Shown here: positions 26,966-35,539 of the stretch, one piece after another
Position numbering within the stretch: the stretch's first letter is position 1
How the letters are laid out: each line of letters begins with the position of its first letter
Assembly: GCA_016932835.1 (NCBI GenBank)
Contig: JAFGCD010000155.1
Span: 1 to 64,000 of the forward strand
DNA length: 64,000 nt
Direction of reading: 5' to 3'
Origin: Sedimentisphaerales bacterium
GTDB taxonomy: Bacteria; Planctomycetota; Phycisphaerae; Sedimentisphaerales; Anaerobacaceae
Position numbers and translations under genes: made by a program
Notes under the pieces: generated by a model
The model's input: the letters and a program-made list of their open reading frames with translations, nothing else
Told to the model about the DNA's origin: nothing
The model's database searches: none

Positions 26966-28423
26966 CTACCTCAAAGCCACTGATATTACAAACTTGTCAA
27001 GTCCGCTTTCCGGAGTGAGCCCGGTTTTGACAATATCCAGACCGCTCGCCCTGACGATATCGAAGAATCTATTCGTGTTGGCTCTGCTGGACGTCGAACC
27101 GGAAATTGTAATACTCTTCGCTGCAATCGAAACTTTCGTTATCTGCAGTCGCGTCTGAGTCGCACTCTTGTTGAACGCATCCAGAAGTTTCGTCAGCTTG
27201 GCGGAAACCGAATCATCGCCGCCGGGTTCATTTGGTTTTCCGAGCCTCTTCTTCTCGTCTTTGAGGCTTTTCAAGGCCTTGTCGGCTGTGAACTTGCCTC
27301 TTATTTTCTTGTTCGACATAGCAACGGCATAATCTTTCATTACCCTGTCTTTGACTCTGTTGCGGTATTTATTGACGCCGAAGAGTTGCGTTTGAAAATA
27401 CAAACCGGCCGCTACCAGCAGAATAGTCAAGGAAACACCGAAAAACCGAACGGCTTTTTGCAGCCTGACCTTTGTGCCCTGAAACGGCATGAAGTCGTCG
27501 CGGAAATTTACCGCGGGGGATTTCCCGAAAAGACTAAGACCCGCGCCGTAAGCAATAGCAAACTCGACCCTGTCGGGACAATCCGCCAGGACCTGCTCAT
27601 CTACAACGCCCGGGCCGACTAACTCAACCGGTGCAGCTTCGATGCCGAGTTTCGCGCCGATGCGTTCGGGTTCGACGACGCCGGCAAAATCGAAAATCCC
27701 CACTTGGCTTATCGGCTCGTTGGAATCCCCCAAAGCCAGCGTCATAATCGCTTCTCTTGCCAGCAAACCTTCCCGATCCTTCGTCGGGCCAACGAGAAAA
27801 GTCCGCACACGAGCAGGCCTGCCCGATTCGGACCCATCCGGAGAGGTAACCGTCAAGTACCCGCGCCGAGCCGACAGAATACCGAACATCGTCCGCCTTT
27901 GCTCACGATTGTCTCTCAAAAGTGTCGATTGGACGTACCGCGACAGGCACTCTACGTCCGGCACAATGCCGACCGGGTCAATGCCGCTGCTTTGAAGAGC
28001 CAGAAGAATGTCGGACAGCAGCTTTTTCTTAGCCGAGAAAACCGTCAGATCCGAACCATCGTCGCCACTCGAGACAACCTGGAAGGCGATTGCAACGTCG
28101 CCAATGTCCGTAGCAAGGGCTTCTTCTGTGTCAAAGCGAACCGTCGTGCTGATCTGCCTGGCATCGGTGAAGGCACTGTGCACATTATGCTGCATAAACA
28201 TCGCGCAATCCAAAGCAACCGAAGCTCCTGAAAAAAGCCATTCCCGCTCGGCGCACCCCCGCGAAATAAGACTCGCAAGAATGTGGGGCGAATCCTCCTG
28301 CCCGTCTTCGGCGCGCACACTGAAGCAGCCGACAATCGACTCGCCTTTGCTGTTAGCATCGAAGCAGACGACCGTCGCAGAGTCTTTGCTTATGTATATA
28401 CCAAGGTAGTTATTCGCTTCCAC
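26966..28423 (-). CDS. gspL: GspL/PilM-like T2SS assembly protein
   Basis: A protein of about 485 residues. The cytoplasmic N-terminal part begins NYLGIYISKDSATVVCFD and has the actin-like ATPase-fold pattern of GspL/PilM (for example SDILLALQSSGIDPVGIVPD and AIAYGAGLSLFG). A single membrane helix follows at about 325-345 (FFGVSLTILLVAAGLYF), then a periplasmic ferredoxin-like domain near the end (ISGSTSSRANTNRFFDIVRA). This fusion of PilM-like and PilN-like parts is typical of GspL, which docks the GspE ATPase to the membrane platform. The GTG at 28423 is chosen because AGGAG lies ten bases upstream; the TTG at 28459 overlaps the gspK stop and is the alternative. Flanked by gspK and gspM. 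Confidence 0.78.
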   Translation of the reverse strand: MEANNYLGIYISKDSATVVCFDANSKGESIVGCFSVRAEDGQEDSPHILASLISRGCAEREWLFSGASVALDCAMFMQHNVHSAFTDARQISTTVRFDTEEALATDIGDVAIAFQVVSSGDDGSDLTVFSAKKKLLSDILLALQSSGIDPVGIVPDVECLSRYVQSTLLRDNREQRRTMFGILSARRGYLTVTSPDGSESGRPARVRTFLVGPTKDREGLLAREAIMTLALGDSNEPISQVGIFDFAGVVEPERIGAKLGIEAAPVELVGPGVVDEQVLADCPDRVEFAIAYGAGLSLFGKSPAVNFRDDFMPFQGTKVRLQKAVRFFGVSLTILLVAAGLYFQTQLFGVNKYRNRVKDRVMKDYAVAMSNKKIRGKFTADKALKSLKDEKKRLGKPNEPGGDDSVSAKLTKLLDAFNKSATQTRLQITKVSIAAKSITISGSTSSRANTNRFFDIVRASGLDIVKTGLTPESGLDKFVISVALR

Positions 28424-28455
28424 TTCAAGCTGACTCCTAAATGATTCTCGGCAAC

Positions 28456-29790
28456 TCAAATATTTATCACGGCAATGCGCTGGACTTTCTTATTGTCTTT
28501 GGATATCGCTATGACCGACGAAGCCTTCGCCCCGCCGCTCACGGCCGTGACGCGAATTGTGAAAAAGTTGCTCTGAGTCGTAATGAACTTCTCGCACTTC
28601 TCAATCGAATCGTTGTATCCGTACATAGATTCTTTCAATTCCTTTATATCCTCGAAAGGCTTCACTCGCCTTCGCCTGATAACCTCATCGGCGATTCTTG
28701 CAGCGTCTCCGCCGAACATAAAAGCGGTTTCGAGGACATGACGCGGAGCCGTGTTGATATTTACCTTCATCGAGGCCCAGGTCCCCAGGTACTTGAGGAC
28801 GGACTCATCACGCATGGTGCTTTTGACAAGTGGGCGGGCGAGAGTCTCGGTGTCGAGCATCGAGCTGTGAAAAAGCTTTGCGTAGAATGTGCTCTGTTCG
28901 TCAATCTGCTGCTGTACGGATACCGTCTTCCTTCTGATGCGTGTCAGCGGAGTTCTTCTCGTCCGGGTCTGGGCCGTGCTGTATTTACTCGACGGTTCCG
29001 GCGTTGCCGGCTGGGCCGTCGCTGCGGCGCTCGTTCGGACAATTGTCGTTTTGGGTTTGAACTCGATTTCGAAGGGCTTGATTTCGCCTACTGTTTTCAA
29101 CTGGTCTTCGAGCCACTCGATATCAGCCCTGTTCATGCTCATCCACTCACAGAAAGTTTCGAATCCGGCCTGCGCCTCTCGTTTGAGCTTTTCGTCCCCG
29201 AGCAGAGCCCAGCCCAGCGGATACTTGGCCTCTTCGTCCTCTATTTCTATCGTAACCTTAGCGCTGCCCAACTCAAACTCGGCCGGCTCGGCAACAAGCG
29301 GCCAGGCCGGGCCGTAGGGCCCCGGAATCTTAATCGAATCCAGCGGATCATAATTATTCGTGCCCTCGACAACATCGCCGTCGTTAACATCCTCGGACGT
29401 CATACTCTCGACAAGATCACTGTAACTCACAAGGCTGCCGCTGTCTTCGTCCTCGGTAAGATAACCGGCTTGTTCGGCTAATTGAGTCAGAAGTTCCTGG
29501 TAGGCTTCTTCATCCATTGCAAACAAATCCGAGAAATCAGGCACATTCGGGCGACTAATTAACTCCGGCTCCAGATCTTCAAGACTCGCAAGCGCATACT
29601 TCACTGCAGAATCGCAACTGTAGCGCGCCTGGCTGTAATCGATGATGTACTGGTCGCGATGCCGCTGAGCCAGGACACGAGCGCTCAACGTGTAAGACAC
29701 CGTCGAAAGCACAACCAGCAACACAAGAGTCACCAGAAGGACTATACCCGGCCTGCGGCCGTTCGGATTATATGACTTACATCCTGCCAC
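28456..29790 (-). CDS. gspK: T2SS minor pseudopilin GspK
   Basis: A 444-residue large minor pseudopilin that caps the pseudopilus tip with GspI and GspJ. The N-terminus RRPGIVLLVTLVLLVVLSTV carries a prepilin-like Gly followed by a hydrophobic helix without Glu at +5, as usual for GspK. The GspK helical domain is present: Ala/Arg-rich helices (CEWMSMNRADIEWLEDQL) and NINTAPRHVLETAF, a helix-hairpin-helix-like motif near residue 345. The GTG start overlaps the gspJ stop by 14 bases. It is longer than the roughly 330 residues of many homologues because of an acidic region at about 75-145 and a Thr/Arg-rich loop near 255-290. Confidence 0.85.
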   Translation of the reverse strand: MAGCKSYNPNGRRPGIVLLVTLVLLVVLSTVSYTLSARVLAQRHRDQYIIDYSQARYSCDSAVKYALASLEDLEPELISRPNVPDFSDLFAMDEEAYQELLTQLAEQAGYLTEDEDSGSLVSYSDLVESMTSEDVNDGDVVEGTNNYDPLDSIKIPGPYGPAWPLVAEPAEFELGSAKVTIEIEDEEAKYPLGWALLGDEKLKREAQAGFETFCEWMSMNRADIEWLEDQLKTVGEIKPFEIEFKPKTTIVRTSAAATAQPATPEPSSKYSTAQTRTRRTPLTRIRRKTVSVQQQIDEQSTFYAKLFHSSMLDTETLARPLVKSTMRDESVLKYLGTWASMKVNINTAPRHVLETAFMFGGDAARIADEVIRRRRVKPFEDIKELKESMYGYNDSIEKCEKFITTQSNFFTIRVTAVSGGAKASSVIAISKDNKKVQRIAVINI

Positions 29791-30532
29791 TGCCTGTCCC
29801 TTCCGAATCTTCCGGGGCCTTCAATTGAAAGCTGATTTTTCTGGTTCTGTCCACAGCCATAGTCCGTGTAATCTTGTGCTCATCCAGGATTTCATACTCT
29901 CCCGTCGAAGTCTTCACCGGCAGGCTGAACGATAATGTTACGGTGATGCCCTTCGGCAGGGTTTCGCTGGTCCACTTCTCCAGAGCCTTTTCGCCGCTCG
30001 GGACGGTTATCTCAAAATGCGTAACACCGGAACAAATCGGGACCATCGGATATCCTTTCTCCCATTCGGCCCGCTGATCGTCGAGAAGCTTGTCCTCGGA
30101 AGTAATGCCGCTGTGGCCGCGATAAATAACCAGGCCGGCCAGATCGCTCTCGATATCGTAATGCCCCTGCCAGATGATCTCCTCCAAGGTCCGTCTTTGT
30201 CCTCTGTTGTCCGTGATCGTTCGCGACATAGTCAATCGGGCGGTTCGATAACCCTCTTTGTACTTGTTCTCGATTGTTATCCTGGTATCGGAATCAGAGG
30301 AAATCAGCCTGTCGATATCCTCGGCGATGCGCTGCAGTATCTCCCCGGGCAGCCGGGAATCGTTAAGCTTGGCGTGCACCGCGGCGGCGGCACGCTCGGT
30401 ACGCCGGTAAAGCCCCAGCACAGCTATCATCACCATAGACCCGATAACCAGCGCCGCAAGCACTTCAGCCAGTGAAAGCCCTCGTCGATGCCCAAACCTC
30501 CCCAAACAGTTTTTCATATTGTTTTTTTTCAC
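29777..30532 (-). CDS. gspJ: T2SS minor pseudopilin GspJ
   Basis: A 251-residue prepilin-like protein with the cleavage motif RRG|LSLAEVLAALVIGSMVMI, Glu at +5 of the mature chain and a single hydrophobic helix. The body has the GspJ-like beta region (SRTITDNRGQRRTLEEIIWQ, LVIYRGHSG). It should sit in the pseudopilus tip with GspI and GspK. The assignment to J rather than H or I follows from gene order (after gspI, before gspK) and the strand pattern. Its start is 26 bases after the gspI stop; its stop overlaps gspK. Confidence 0.8.
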   Translation of the reverse strand: MKKNNMKNCLGRFGHRRGLSLAEVLAALVIGSMVMIAVLGLYRRTERAAAAVHAKLNDSRLPGEILQRIAEDIDRLISSDSDTRITIENKYKEGYRTARLTMSRTITDNRGQRRTLEEIIWQGHYDIESDLAGLVIYRGHSGITSEDKLLDDQRAEWEKGYPMVPICSGVTHFEITVPSGEKALEKWTSETLPKGITVTLSFSLPVKTSTGEYEILDEHKITRTMAVDRTRKISFQLKAPEDSEGTGSGRM

Positions 30533-30558
30533 GCCGTTAACCGCTTTGTCAATACTGA

Positions 30559-31416
30559 TTATTTCAGCCTTGATGCTATGATCTCCCAGAATTTGTCCGG
30601 ATTCTTTTCGATATCTCCATATGTCATGCCCGTCATAGGTTCAATTTCATCAAACCAATCATCGTCTGAGATGTCCTGCCCGGCAGCCGAGTCTTGTGCT
30701 TGATCTGTTCTTGCCGGCAGGTCTTCCGGCTTCTGCGGCATGGCAGCTACCTTGTCCGCCGGCGGATTGCCGTCATACTCCTTGAATGTGTCAAGAGGGC
30801 CTTTTGGAATAGAACCGTCTGGAAATACAGGCAGGCCGTTTTGTATCCACTTGTCGATCGTATCCTCGTCAACACCGGCGTATGCAGCCGCCTCTGCAAG
30901 AGTCTCGAAGACCTGGCCGCCGAGATCGTCCAGGGCTTCGCCTTCACGCTTGGCCAGGGCCAGCAACTGCTCTTTGGTAAGGTTCGTCAGCCAGTGCTCC
31001 AATTCTATCGTCTGTTCCTCGCCGTTTGCATCGGTGTATTTCGTCTTGCAAACCGCCCTGACCCACATGCGCGAGGTCACCGGTTCATAGAAAGCCTCAA
31101 CATCGGTCTGCCATTCGATTCCGGGATACTCTTTGCTGTCGCCCGATTCGCTCATCTCCTCGACCGAATCGAGGCTGAGCAGTTTTTCCATATTGTCTCT
31201 GGCGACTTCAAACGCTCTCATTCTCTGGATCGAATCGCCCGACCAATCCATACACCGGTTTATTACGACCATCAGACCGGAGCTGAACAGCCCCAGTATC
31301 ACCAGTGACGCAATCGCTTCGGCTAGTCCGATTCCTCTGAACCGGCCCGGCGTACGCGATAAGTCTGCGCAATCGCGAGATGCTCCTGCGAAACGAATTT
31401 TAGAACGGAACGTCAT
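30559..31416 (-). CDS. gspI: T2SS minor pseudopilin GspI with helix-turn-helix-like extension
   Basis: A 285-residue protein. The N-terminus has a prepilin motif RFRG|IGLAEAIASLVI with Glu at +5, and residues about 29-146 correspond to a normal GspI pseudopilin domain. The rest is extra: residues about 147-285. Within it, 168-214 (TLAEAAAYAGVDEDTIDKWI, then NGLPVFPDG and PLDTFKEY) follow the excisionase-type winged helix-turn-helix pattern closely. An acidic, Pro-rich tail ends the protein. Typical GspI proteins are about 120-130 residues. A DNA-binding-like module on an extracytoplasmic pseudopilin is unexpected; it may be a repurposed protein-binding fold. The gene overlaps gspH by 17 bases. 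Confidence 0.78.
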   Translation of the reverse strand: MTFRSKIRFAGASRDCADLSRTPGRFRGIGLAEAIASLVILGLFSSGLMVVINRCMDWSGDSIQRMRAFEVARDNMEKLLSLDSVEEMSESGDSKEYPGIEWQTDVEAFYEPVTSRMWVRAVCKTKYTDANGEEQTIELEHWLTNLTKEQLLALAKREGEALDDLGGQVFETLAEAAAYAGVDEDTIDKWIQNGLPVFPDGSIPKGPLDTFKEYDGNPPADKVAAMPQKPEDLPARTDQAQDSAAGQDISDDDWFDEIEPMTGMTYGDIEKNPDKFWEIIASRLK

Positions 31417-31996
31417 CTTTTGCCTTTGGTTCGAGAAGCTCGACTTCTCCTTCGGTCAGCTTTATCATCCTGCTCAGCCGATTGACCACGACCGAGTGAG
31501 CGCGTCTCTCCGAATCGAAAAATACGACAACGCCGCCGTACTGCCAACCGGCCCGGCCCGCACGAAACTTGGCGCGGTCCTCGCTGGTGTAGTCGCCGTC
31601 GTCGAACTTCACATATGCAACCTCACAATTCGGATTGAAGTAGTTCTCTATTATTATTTCTTCTTCCAACACTTCCGACAGGTCCGGAGAAGTGATCTCG
31701 CGAAGAGTAAAGGCCTGTTCAGCAAGATCGACTATCACTTCGTATCTCCTGTCGCTCTCGGCGGCGGCCGCCGCCGCCATCCGCATAGCGGATACAAATT
31801 CCTGTACCTGGGCTCTGAAGGTATTCTTCCGGAGCAGGCCGAAAAGGCGCAACTGCGCCGCTATCGCAAAAAGGCCCACGATAACGGTTACGATAACGAG
31901 CTCGATAAACGTGAAGCCCTTTCTGCAGCCACGCCGTCCGGCGCCGACATGCAAAGCCGACCCCGCCTCCGAACTCCGGAAAGGATCAGAACGCAT
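31400..31996 (-). CDS. gspH: T2SS minor pseudopilin GspH
   Basis: A pseudopilin of about 198 residues if translation starts at the ATG at 31996, which overlaps the gspG stop by 11 bases. The cleavage motif is RKG|FTFIELVIVTVIVGLFAI with Glu at +5. The body contains an Ala-rich helix (FVSAMRMAAAAAAESDRRYE) and ends in strands (GGVVVFFDSERRAHSVVVNR), as in GspH, a minor pseudopilin. Longer starts at 32053 and 32146 are open but overlap gspG more deeply and lack ribosome-binding sites. Order G-H-I-J-K supports the name. Confidence 0.8.
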   Translation of the reverse strand: MRSDPFRSSEAGSALHVGAGRRGCRKGFTFIELVIVTVIVGLFAIAAQLRLFGLLRKNTFRAQVQEFVSAMRMAAAAAAESDRRYEVIVDLAEQAFTLREITSPDLSEVLEEEIIIENYFNPNCEVAYVKFDDGDYTSEDRAKFRAGRAGWQYGGVVVFFDSERRAHSVVVNRLSRMIKLTEGEVELLEPKAKDDVPF

Positions 31997-32435
31997 CTGT
32001 GCTGTAGAGGTCGGCATCGTAGCCCTCACCGCCTTCTTCGCCGTCTGCCCCATAGCTGATGATGACAAACGGCTTGCCGCTGGCAGGTTCGAGTTCGTAG
32101 TAGAATTCGTTTCGCCAGCCGTCCAGCGGCACTTCCGTCGTATCAAGATAACCGCCCGGCTCCCAGCCTTCGGCGTCGGCCGGCTCCTCGATAAGAACCG
32201 TCAGGCCCTCTTCTTCGCTCGGATAACGCCCGGTATCCATTTTGAACTGATTCACCGCCGACTGGAGAATCTTCAGGCTCGTCTTCGTAGTCGTGACCTT
32301 GCCGCGCTCTATTTTGCCCATAACATTGGTGCCGACAACCGCTGCCAGCAGGCCGATGATGATCAGCATTGCAACAAGCTCGATCATCGTAAAACCGCTT
32401 CTCGCTCGTCTTCGTTTTTCTCTTTTGGCCTCCAT
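31986..32435 (-). CDS. gspG: T2SS major pseudopilin GspG
   Basis: The main subunit of the pseudopilus, about 149 residues. The prepilin motif is RSG|FTMIELVAMLIIIGLLAAVV with Glu at +5. The mature domain has the GspG hallmarks: LQSAVNQFKMDTGRYPSEEE, a PLDGWRNEFYYE segment, and the C-terminal calcium-loop region VIISYGADGEEGG. The N-terminal leader is longer than usual and very basic (KREKRRRARS). The ATG at 32435 has GGGAG six bases upstream; a start at 32456 is less likely. It follows gspF by 47 bases. Maturation needs a GspO-type peptidase, which is not in the window. Confidence 0.93.
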   Translation of the reverse strand: MEAKREKRRRARSGFTMIELVAMLIIIGLLAAVVGTNVMGKIERGKVTTTKTSLKILQSAVNQFKMDTGRYPSEEEGLTVLIEEPADAEGWEPGGYLDTTEVPLDGWRNEFYYELEPASGKPFVIISYGADGEEGGEGYDADLYSTDAF

Positions 32436-32482
32436 ATCAGGCTCCCAAAAAAACATTCGTTCCTGAACTTATCTCAATCTGT

Positions 32483-33700
32483 CTAAAACTTGCCCGACGA
32501 AACCTCGAGGATCGGCAGTATCGTCGCATACGCAATCACGCCGATTATCGCCGCCATAACAACTATGATAAGCGGCTCGACCGCCGCGCTCAACCTTTCA
32601 ATAACAACATCCGTCGATGCCTCCAGATTATCGCTGATGTTCTTCAGCATCGTTTCGAGTTCGCCGCTCTTCTCGCCGACCGCAACCATGTGAGCAATAG
32701 CAGGATCGATTACGCCGCTGTCGCGAAGCGGAGTCGCAATATCGGCGCCGGCAAGAATCCGCTCTCGGGAATGCCGAATGGCGCGCTTCATCAGAACGTT
32801 GCCCGTAACCTCGGCAACGACCCGGAGTGATTCGGCCATCGAGAGACCGGAGCCAAGAAGGGTCGATAGGGTCGAAGCGAAACGAGCAACCACTCGCTGC
32901 CGTATCAAGGGCCCGAATATCGGAACCGACAGCAGAAACTTGTCACGCAGATAAGCCCCGCGCTCGGTCTTGAAGAACCGCCTGACGCCCCATACCAGCA
33001 ACCCTATCGAGCCTATCACGACAATCACCCAAAGACTCGTAAGAACGTAGCTGACGCCCATCAGTTGTCTGGTAATCCAGGGCAGTTCCTGGCCCGTACC
33101 GACGATCTGCTCGCCGATCTTGGGAATAACCGCAGTGGTAAGGATGATGATAGCCGCCAGGCAGAACGCCATCAGAAACATAGGATACACCATCGCCGTC
33201 TTGACCTTCGACTCCACGCGCTGCCGCTTCTGCATAAAACCGGCGATGATCGAGAAGCTCTCCGACATTGTGCCGGTCACTTCCCCGACCCGAATCATGC
33301 TGACGTATATCACATCGAAAAAATCGCCGTAATCGCTGAGGGCGTCCGTGAATGATTCGCCCGTCACTACCCGGTCTCGAATATCCGTAATCGCGGTCTT
33401 GAACCGCGAATCGGAGACCTGCAAAGTCATCACAGACAGAGCTTCGGTCAGCTTGATCCCCGAATTGAGCAGGGTCGCCATCTGCTGCGTGAAGTCTATC
33501 AACTGTGTCTTCCTGGCACGCGAGAATATGGAAAAAAACGCCGTCTTGCGCTCCGAGGTGGAGCTGACCTCCGAAACCGACGTGGGGTGCATATTGCGCG
33601 CGCGTAACTGGCTCCTGGCCGCATAGGAACTCTCGGCGGCAATGGAGCCCTTGCTCTTCTTGCCGTCGGCTGCTATAGCTGTGTAACTGTATCTCGGCAT
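32483..33700 (-). CDS. gspF: T2SS inner-membrane platform protein GspF
   Basis: A 405-residue polytopic protein of the GspF/PilC family that couples the GspE ATPase to pseudopilus growth. Two repeated cytoplasmic helical domains are separated by membrane helices (near 165-195, 215-240 and the C-terminal 375-400). Characteristic segments are YSYTAIAADGKKSKGSI at the start, FTQQMATLLNSGIKLTEAL in the first repeat and ARFASTLSTLLGSGLSMAES in the second, with the conserved VGEKSGELE and VGEVTGTMSE motifs. Length is normal. It lies between gspE and gspG, 51 bases after gspE. Confidence 0.93.
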   Translation of the reverse strand: MPRYSYTAIAADGKKSKGSIAAESSYAARSQLRARNMHPTSVSEVSSTSERKTAFFSIFSRARKTQLIDFTQQMATLLNSGIKLTEALSVMTLQVSDSRFKTAITDIRDRVVTGESFTDALSDYGDFFDVIYVSMIRVGEVTGTMSESFSIIAGFMQKRQRVESKVKTAMVYPMFLMAFCLAAIIILTTAVIPKIGEQIVGTGQELPWITRQLMGVSYVLTSLWVIVVIGSIGLLVWGVRRFFKTERGAYLRDKFLLSVPIFGPLIRQRVVARFASTLSTLLGSGLSMAESLRVVAEVTGNVLMKRAIRHSRERILAGADIATPLRDSGVIDPAIAHMVAVGEKSGELETMLKNISDNLEASTDVVIERLSAAVEPLIIVVMAAIIGVIAYATILPILEVSSGKF

Positions 33701-33751
33701 CGCGCATCGCCTTCTGTAACAACCTTACTCGACAATCACCCGCCCGGCCGG

Positions 33752-35470
33752 CTAAATAACATCCGCCTGCGTAACTCGCAGCACTTCCGAAACGGTCGTT
33801 TCGCCTGCGAGAACCTTTCTCGCTCCGTCCATTCGCAGTGTCCGCATTCCGGTATCGAGCGCGTGTTTTTTTATGGCGCCGGCTGTTTCACGCTTGTATA
33901 TCATATCCTGTATCGCTTCGCTTATGGTAAGCAATTCGTATATGCCCGTTCGGCCTCGATATCCCGTCTTGAAGCACTTCTCGCAACCTGCACCGGCGAA
34001 GAATTCGGCCCCGGCCTTGATAGACTTCGCCAGGCTCCCGTTTGTCAGCCCAAGAGCTCTCAAATCCCGCTCCGAAGGTTTGGTCGGCTCTTTGCAGTCG
34101 AGGCATATCCTTCGCACCAGTCGCTGCGCCAGTATAGCGATTACCGATGAACTCACAAGATAAGGCTCGACCCCCAAGTCCAGAAGTCGGCTCACGGCCC
34201 CGGCTGCATCGTTCGTGTGCAGAGTGCTGAAAACCAAATGACCCGTCAAAGAAGACTGTATGGCCATGCTCGCCGTCTCGATATCGCGAACCTCGCCGAC
34301 CATAATGACATCAGGATCCTGACGGAGTACATGACGAAGCGACGTCGCAAAAGTCATACCCTTTTTCGACGCAACCTGAATCTGGCTTATCCCCTCAAGC
34401 TGATATTCTATCGGATCCTCGATAGTCAGGACGTTTTTCTCCGAAGAGTTGAGTCGATTGAGACTCGCGTAAAGGGTGGTGCTCTTGCCGCTGCCGGTAG
34501 GCCCCGTTACGAAGATCACGCCGTGAGAACGATGGAGCAGCGAATCGAATTGCTCGAGGTCGTCTTCGAGCATACCGAGTTCGTTGAGCGTGAAAAGGCC
34601 CCGGCTCTTGTCGAGCAGACGAAGAACGCTTCGTTCGCCGAAGCTCGTCGGAACCGTACTGATACGCAAGTCCACCTCCCGCTGGCCCAGCCTGACGCTG
34701 CACCGCCCGTCCTGAGGCAGTCTGCGTTCGGCGATGTCCATGCCCGCCATAACCTTTATACGCGATACTATCAGCGGCAAAACGTTCCTGTTCAGGCTCA
34801 GGACGTCATACAAAATGCCGTCGATACGGTAGCGAACCTGGACCTTGGATTCGTATGGATGAACGTGGATGTCGCTCGCACGCATCTGAAGCGCGCGAAA
34901 GAGAACATCGTTGACCAGCCTGATTACCGGAGGCCTGTTGACCACATCCAGCAGGTCGTCGGAGGCGGCAACCTCATCGACGAGCTGGTCGAGATTCTGC
35001 TGGTCGAGCTCCTCGGCCACTTCCTCGATAACGGTTGATCGCTGCTCGTATGCAACGTCTATGGCGGCGGTTATCGTCGTCCGCGTCGAGACAGCCGCTC
35101 GAACGGGCAGGCCCGTCATCTTCGAAACGTTGTCTAGGGCGTTTGCATCCAGGGGCTTCGACAGAACTATCGTCAGCTCGCCGTTGTCCGATTCACGCTG
35201 TATGCCAATCAGAAAGTGGTGCTGGGCATAGGTAGCCGGGACGGTCTCGATGAAATCGACGGGCACCGAGTTATCCGGTATCTCGGCCAGGTATTCCCAG
35301 CCCAGGGCCTCTGCAAAAAGCTTGAGAACCGCATCTTCGGTGAAAAAAGGACAAGTAAGCAGGGCGTCGTCCAGTCGGCCCGTGGTCTTGTTTTCATCGA
35401 GGAATTTGCGCAGTTTCTCTGCGTCGATGATCCCCGTCCGTTCTGCGGTTTTTATCAGCAAATCTTTCAT
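33752..35470 (-). CDS. gspE: T2SS assembly ATPase GspE
   Basis: A 572-residue hexameric ATPase that powers pseudopilus assembly at the inner membrane. An N-terminal GspE_N (MshEN-type) domain (about 1-140) precedes the ATPase core: the Arg-finger region DIHVHPYESKVQVRYRIDG, Walker A GPTGSGKSTT at about 323-332, the Asp box TIEDPIEY, Walker B DPDVIMVGEVRD and His box GHLVFSTLHTNDA. A zinc-binding tetracysteine motif is seen as CLDC and CEKC, separated by a long loop. These features set it apart from the PilT-type ATPase elsewhere in the window. The gene lies 69 bases after gspD. Confidence 0.95.
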   Translation of the reverse strand: MKDLLIKTAERTGIIDAEKLRKFLDENKTTGRLDDALLTCPFFTEDAVLKLFAEALGWEYLAEIPDNSVPVDFIETVPATYAQHHFLIGIQRESDNGELTIVLSKPLDANALDNVSKMTGLPVRAAVSTRTTITAAIDVAYEQRSTVIEEVAEELDQQNLDQLVDEVAASDDLLDVVNRPPVIRLVNDVLFRALQMRASDIHVHPYESKVQVRYRIDGILYDVLSLNRNVLPLIVSRIKVMAGMDIAERRLPQDGRCSVRLGQREVDLRISTVPTSFGERSVLRLLDKSRGLFTLNELGMLEDDLEQFDSLLHRSHGVIFVTGPTGSGKSTTLYASLNRLNSSEKNVLTIEDPIEYQLEGISQIQVASKKGMTFATSLRHVLRQDPDVIMVGEVRDIETASMAIQSSLTGHLVFSTLHTNDAAGAVSRLLDLGVEPYLVSSSVIAILAQRLVRRICLDCKEPTKPSERDLRALGLTNGSLAKSIKAGAEFFAGAGCEKCFKTGYRGRTGIYELLTISEAIQDMIYKRETAGAIKKHALDTGMRTLRMDGARKVLAGETTVSEVLRVTQADVI

Positions 35471-35539
35471 GCACGTAAAATGAATCTAATCCTTGTGCTG
35501 ATTAGTTCTACCGGTCGGCCACAGTAATTGTTCACCCTG

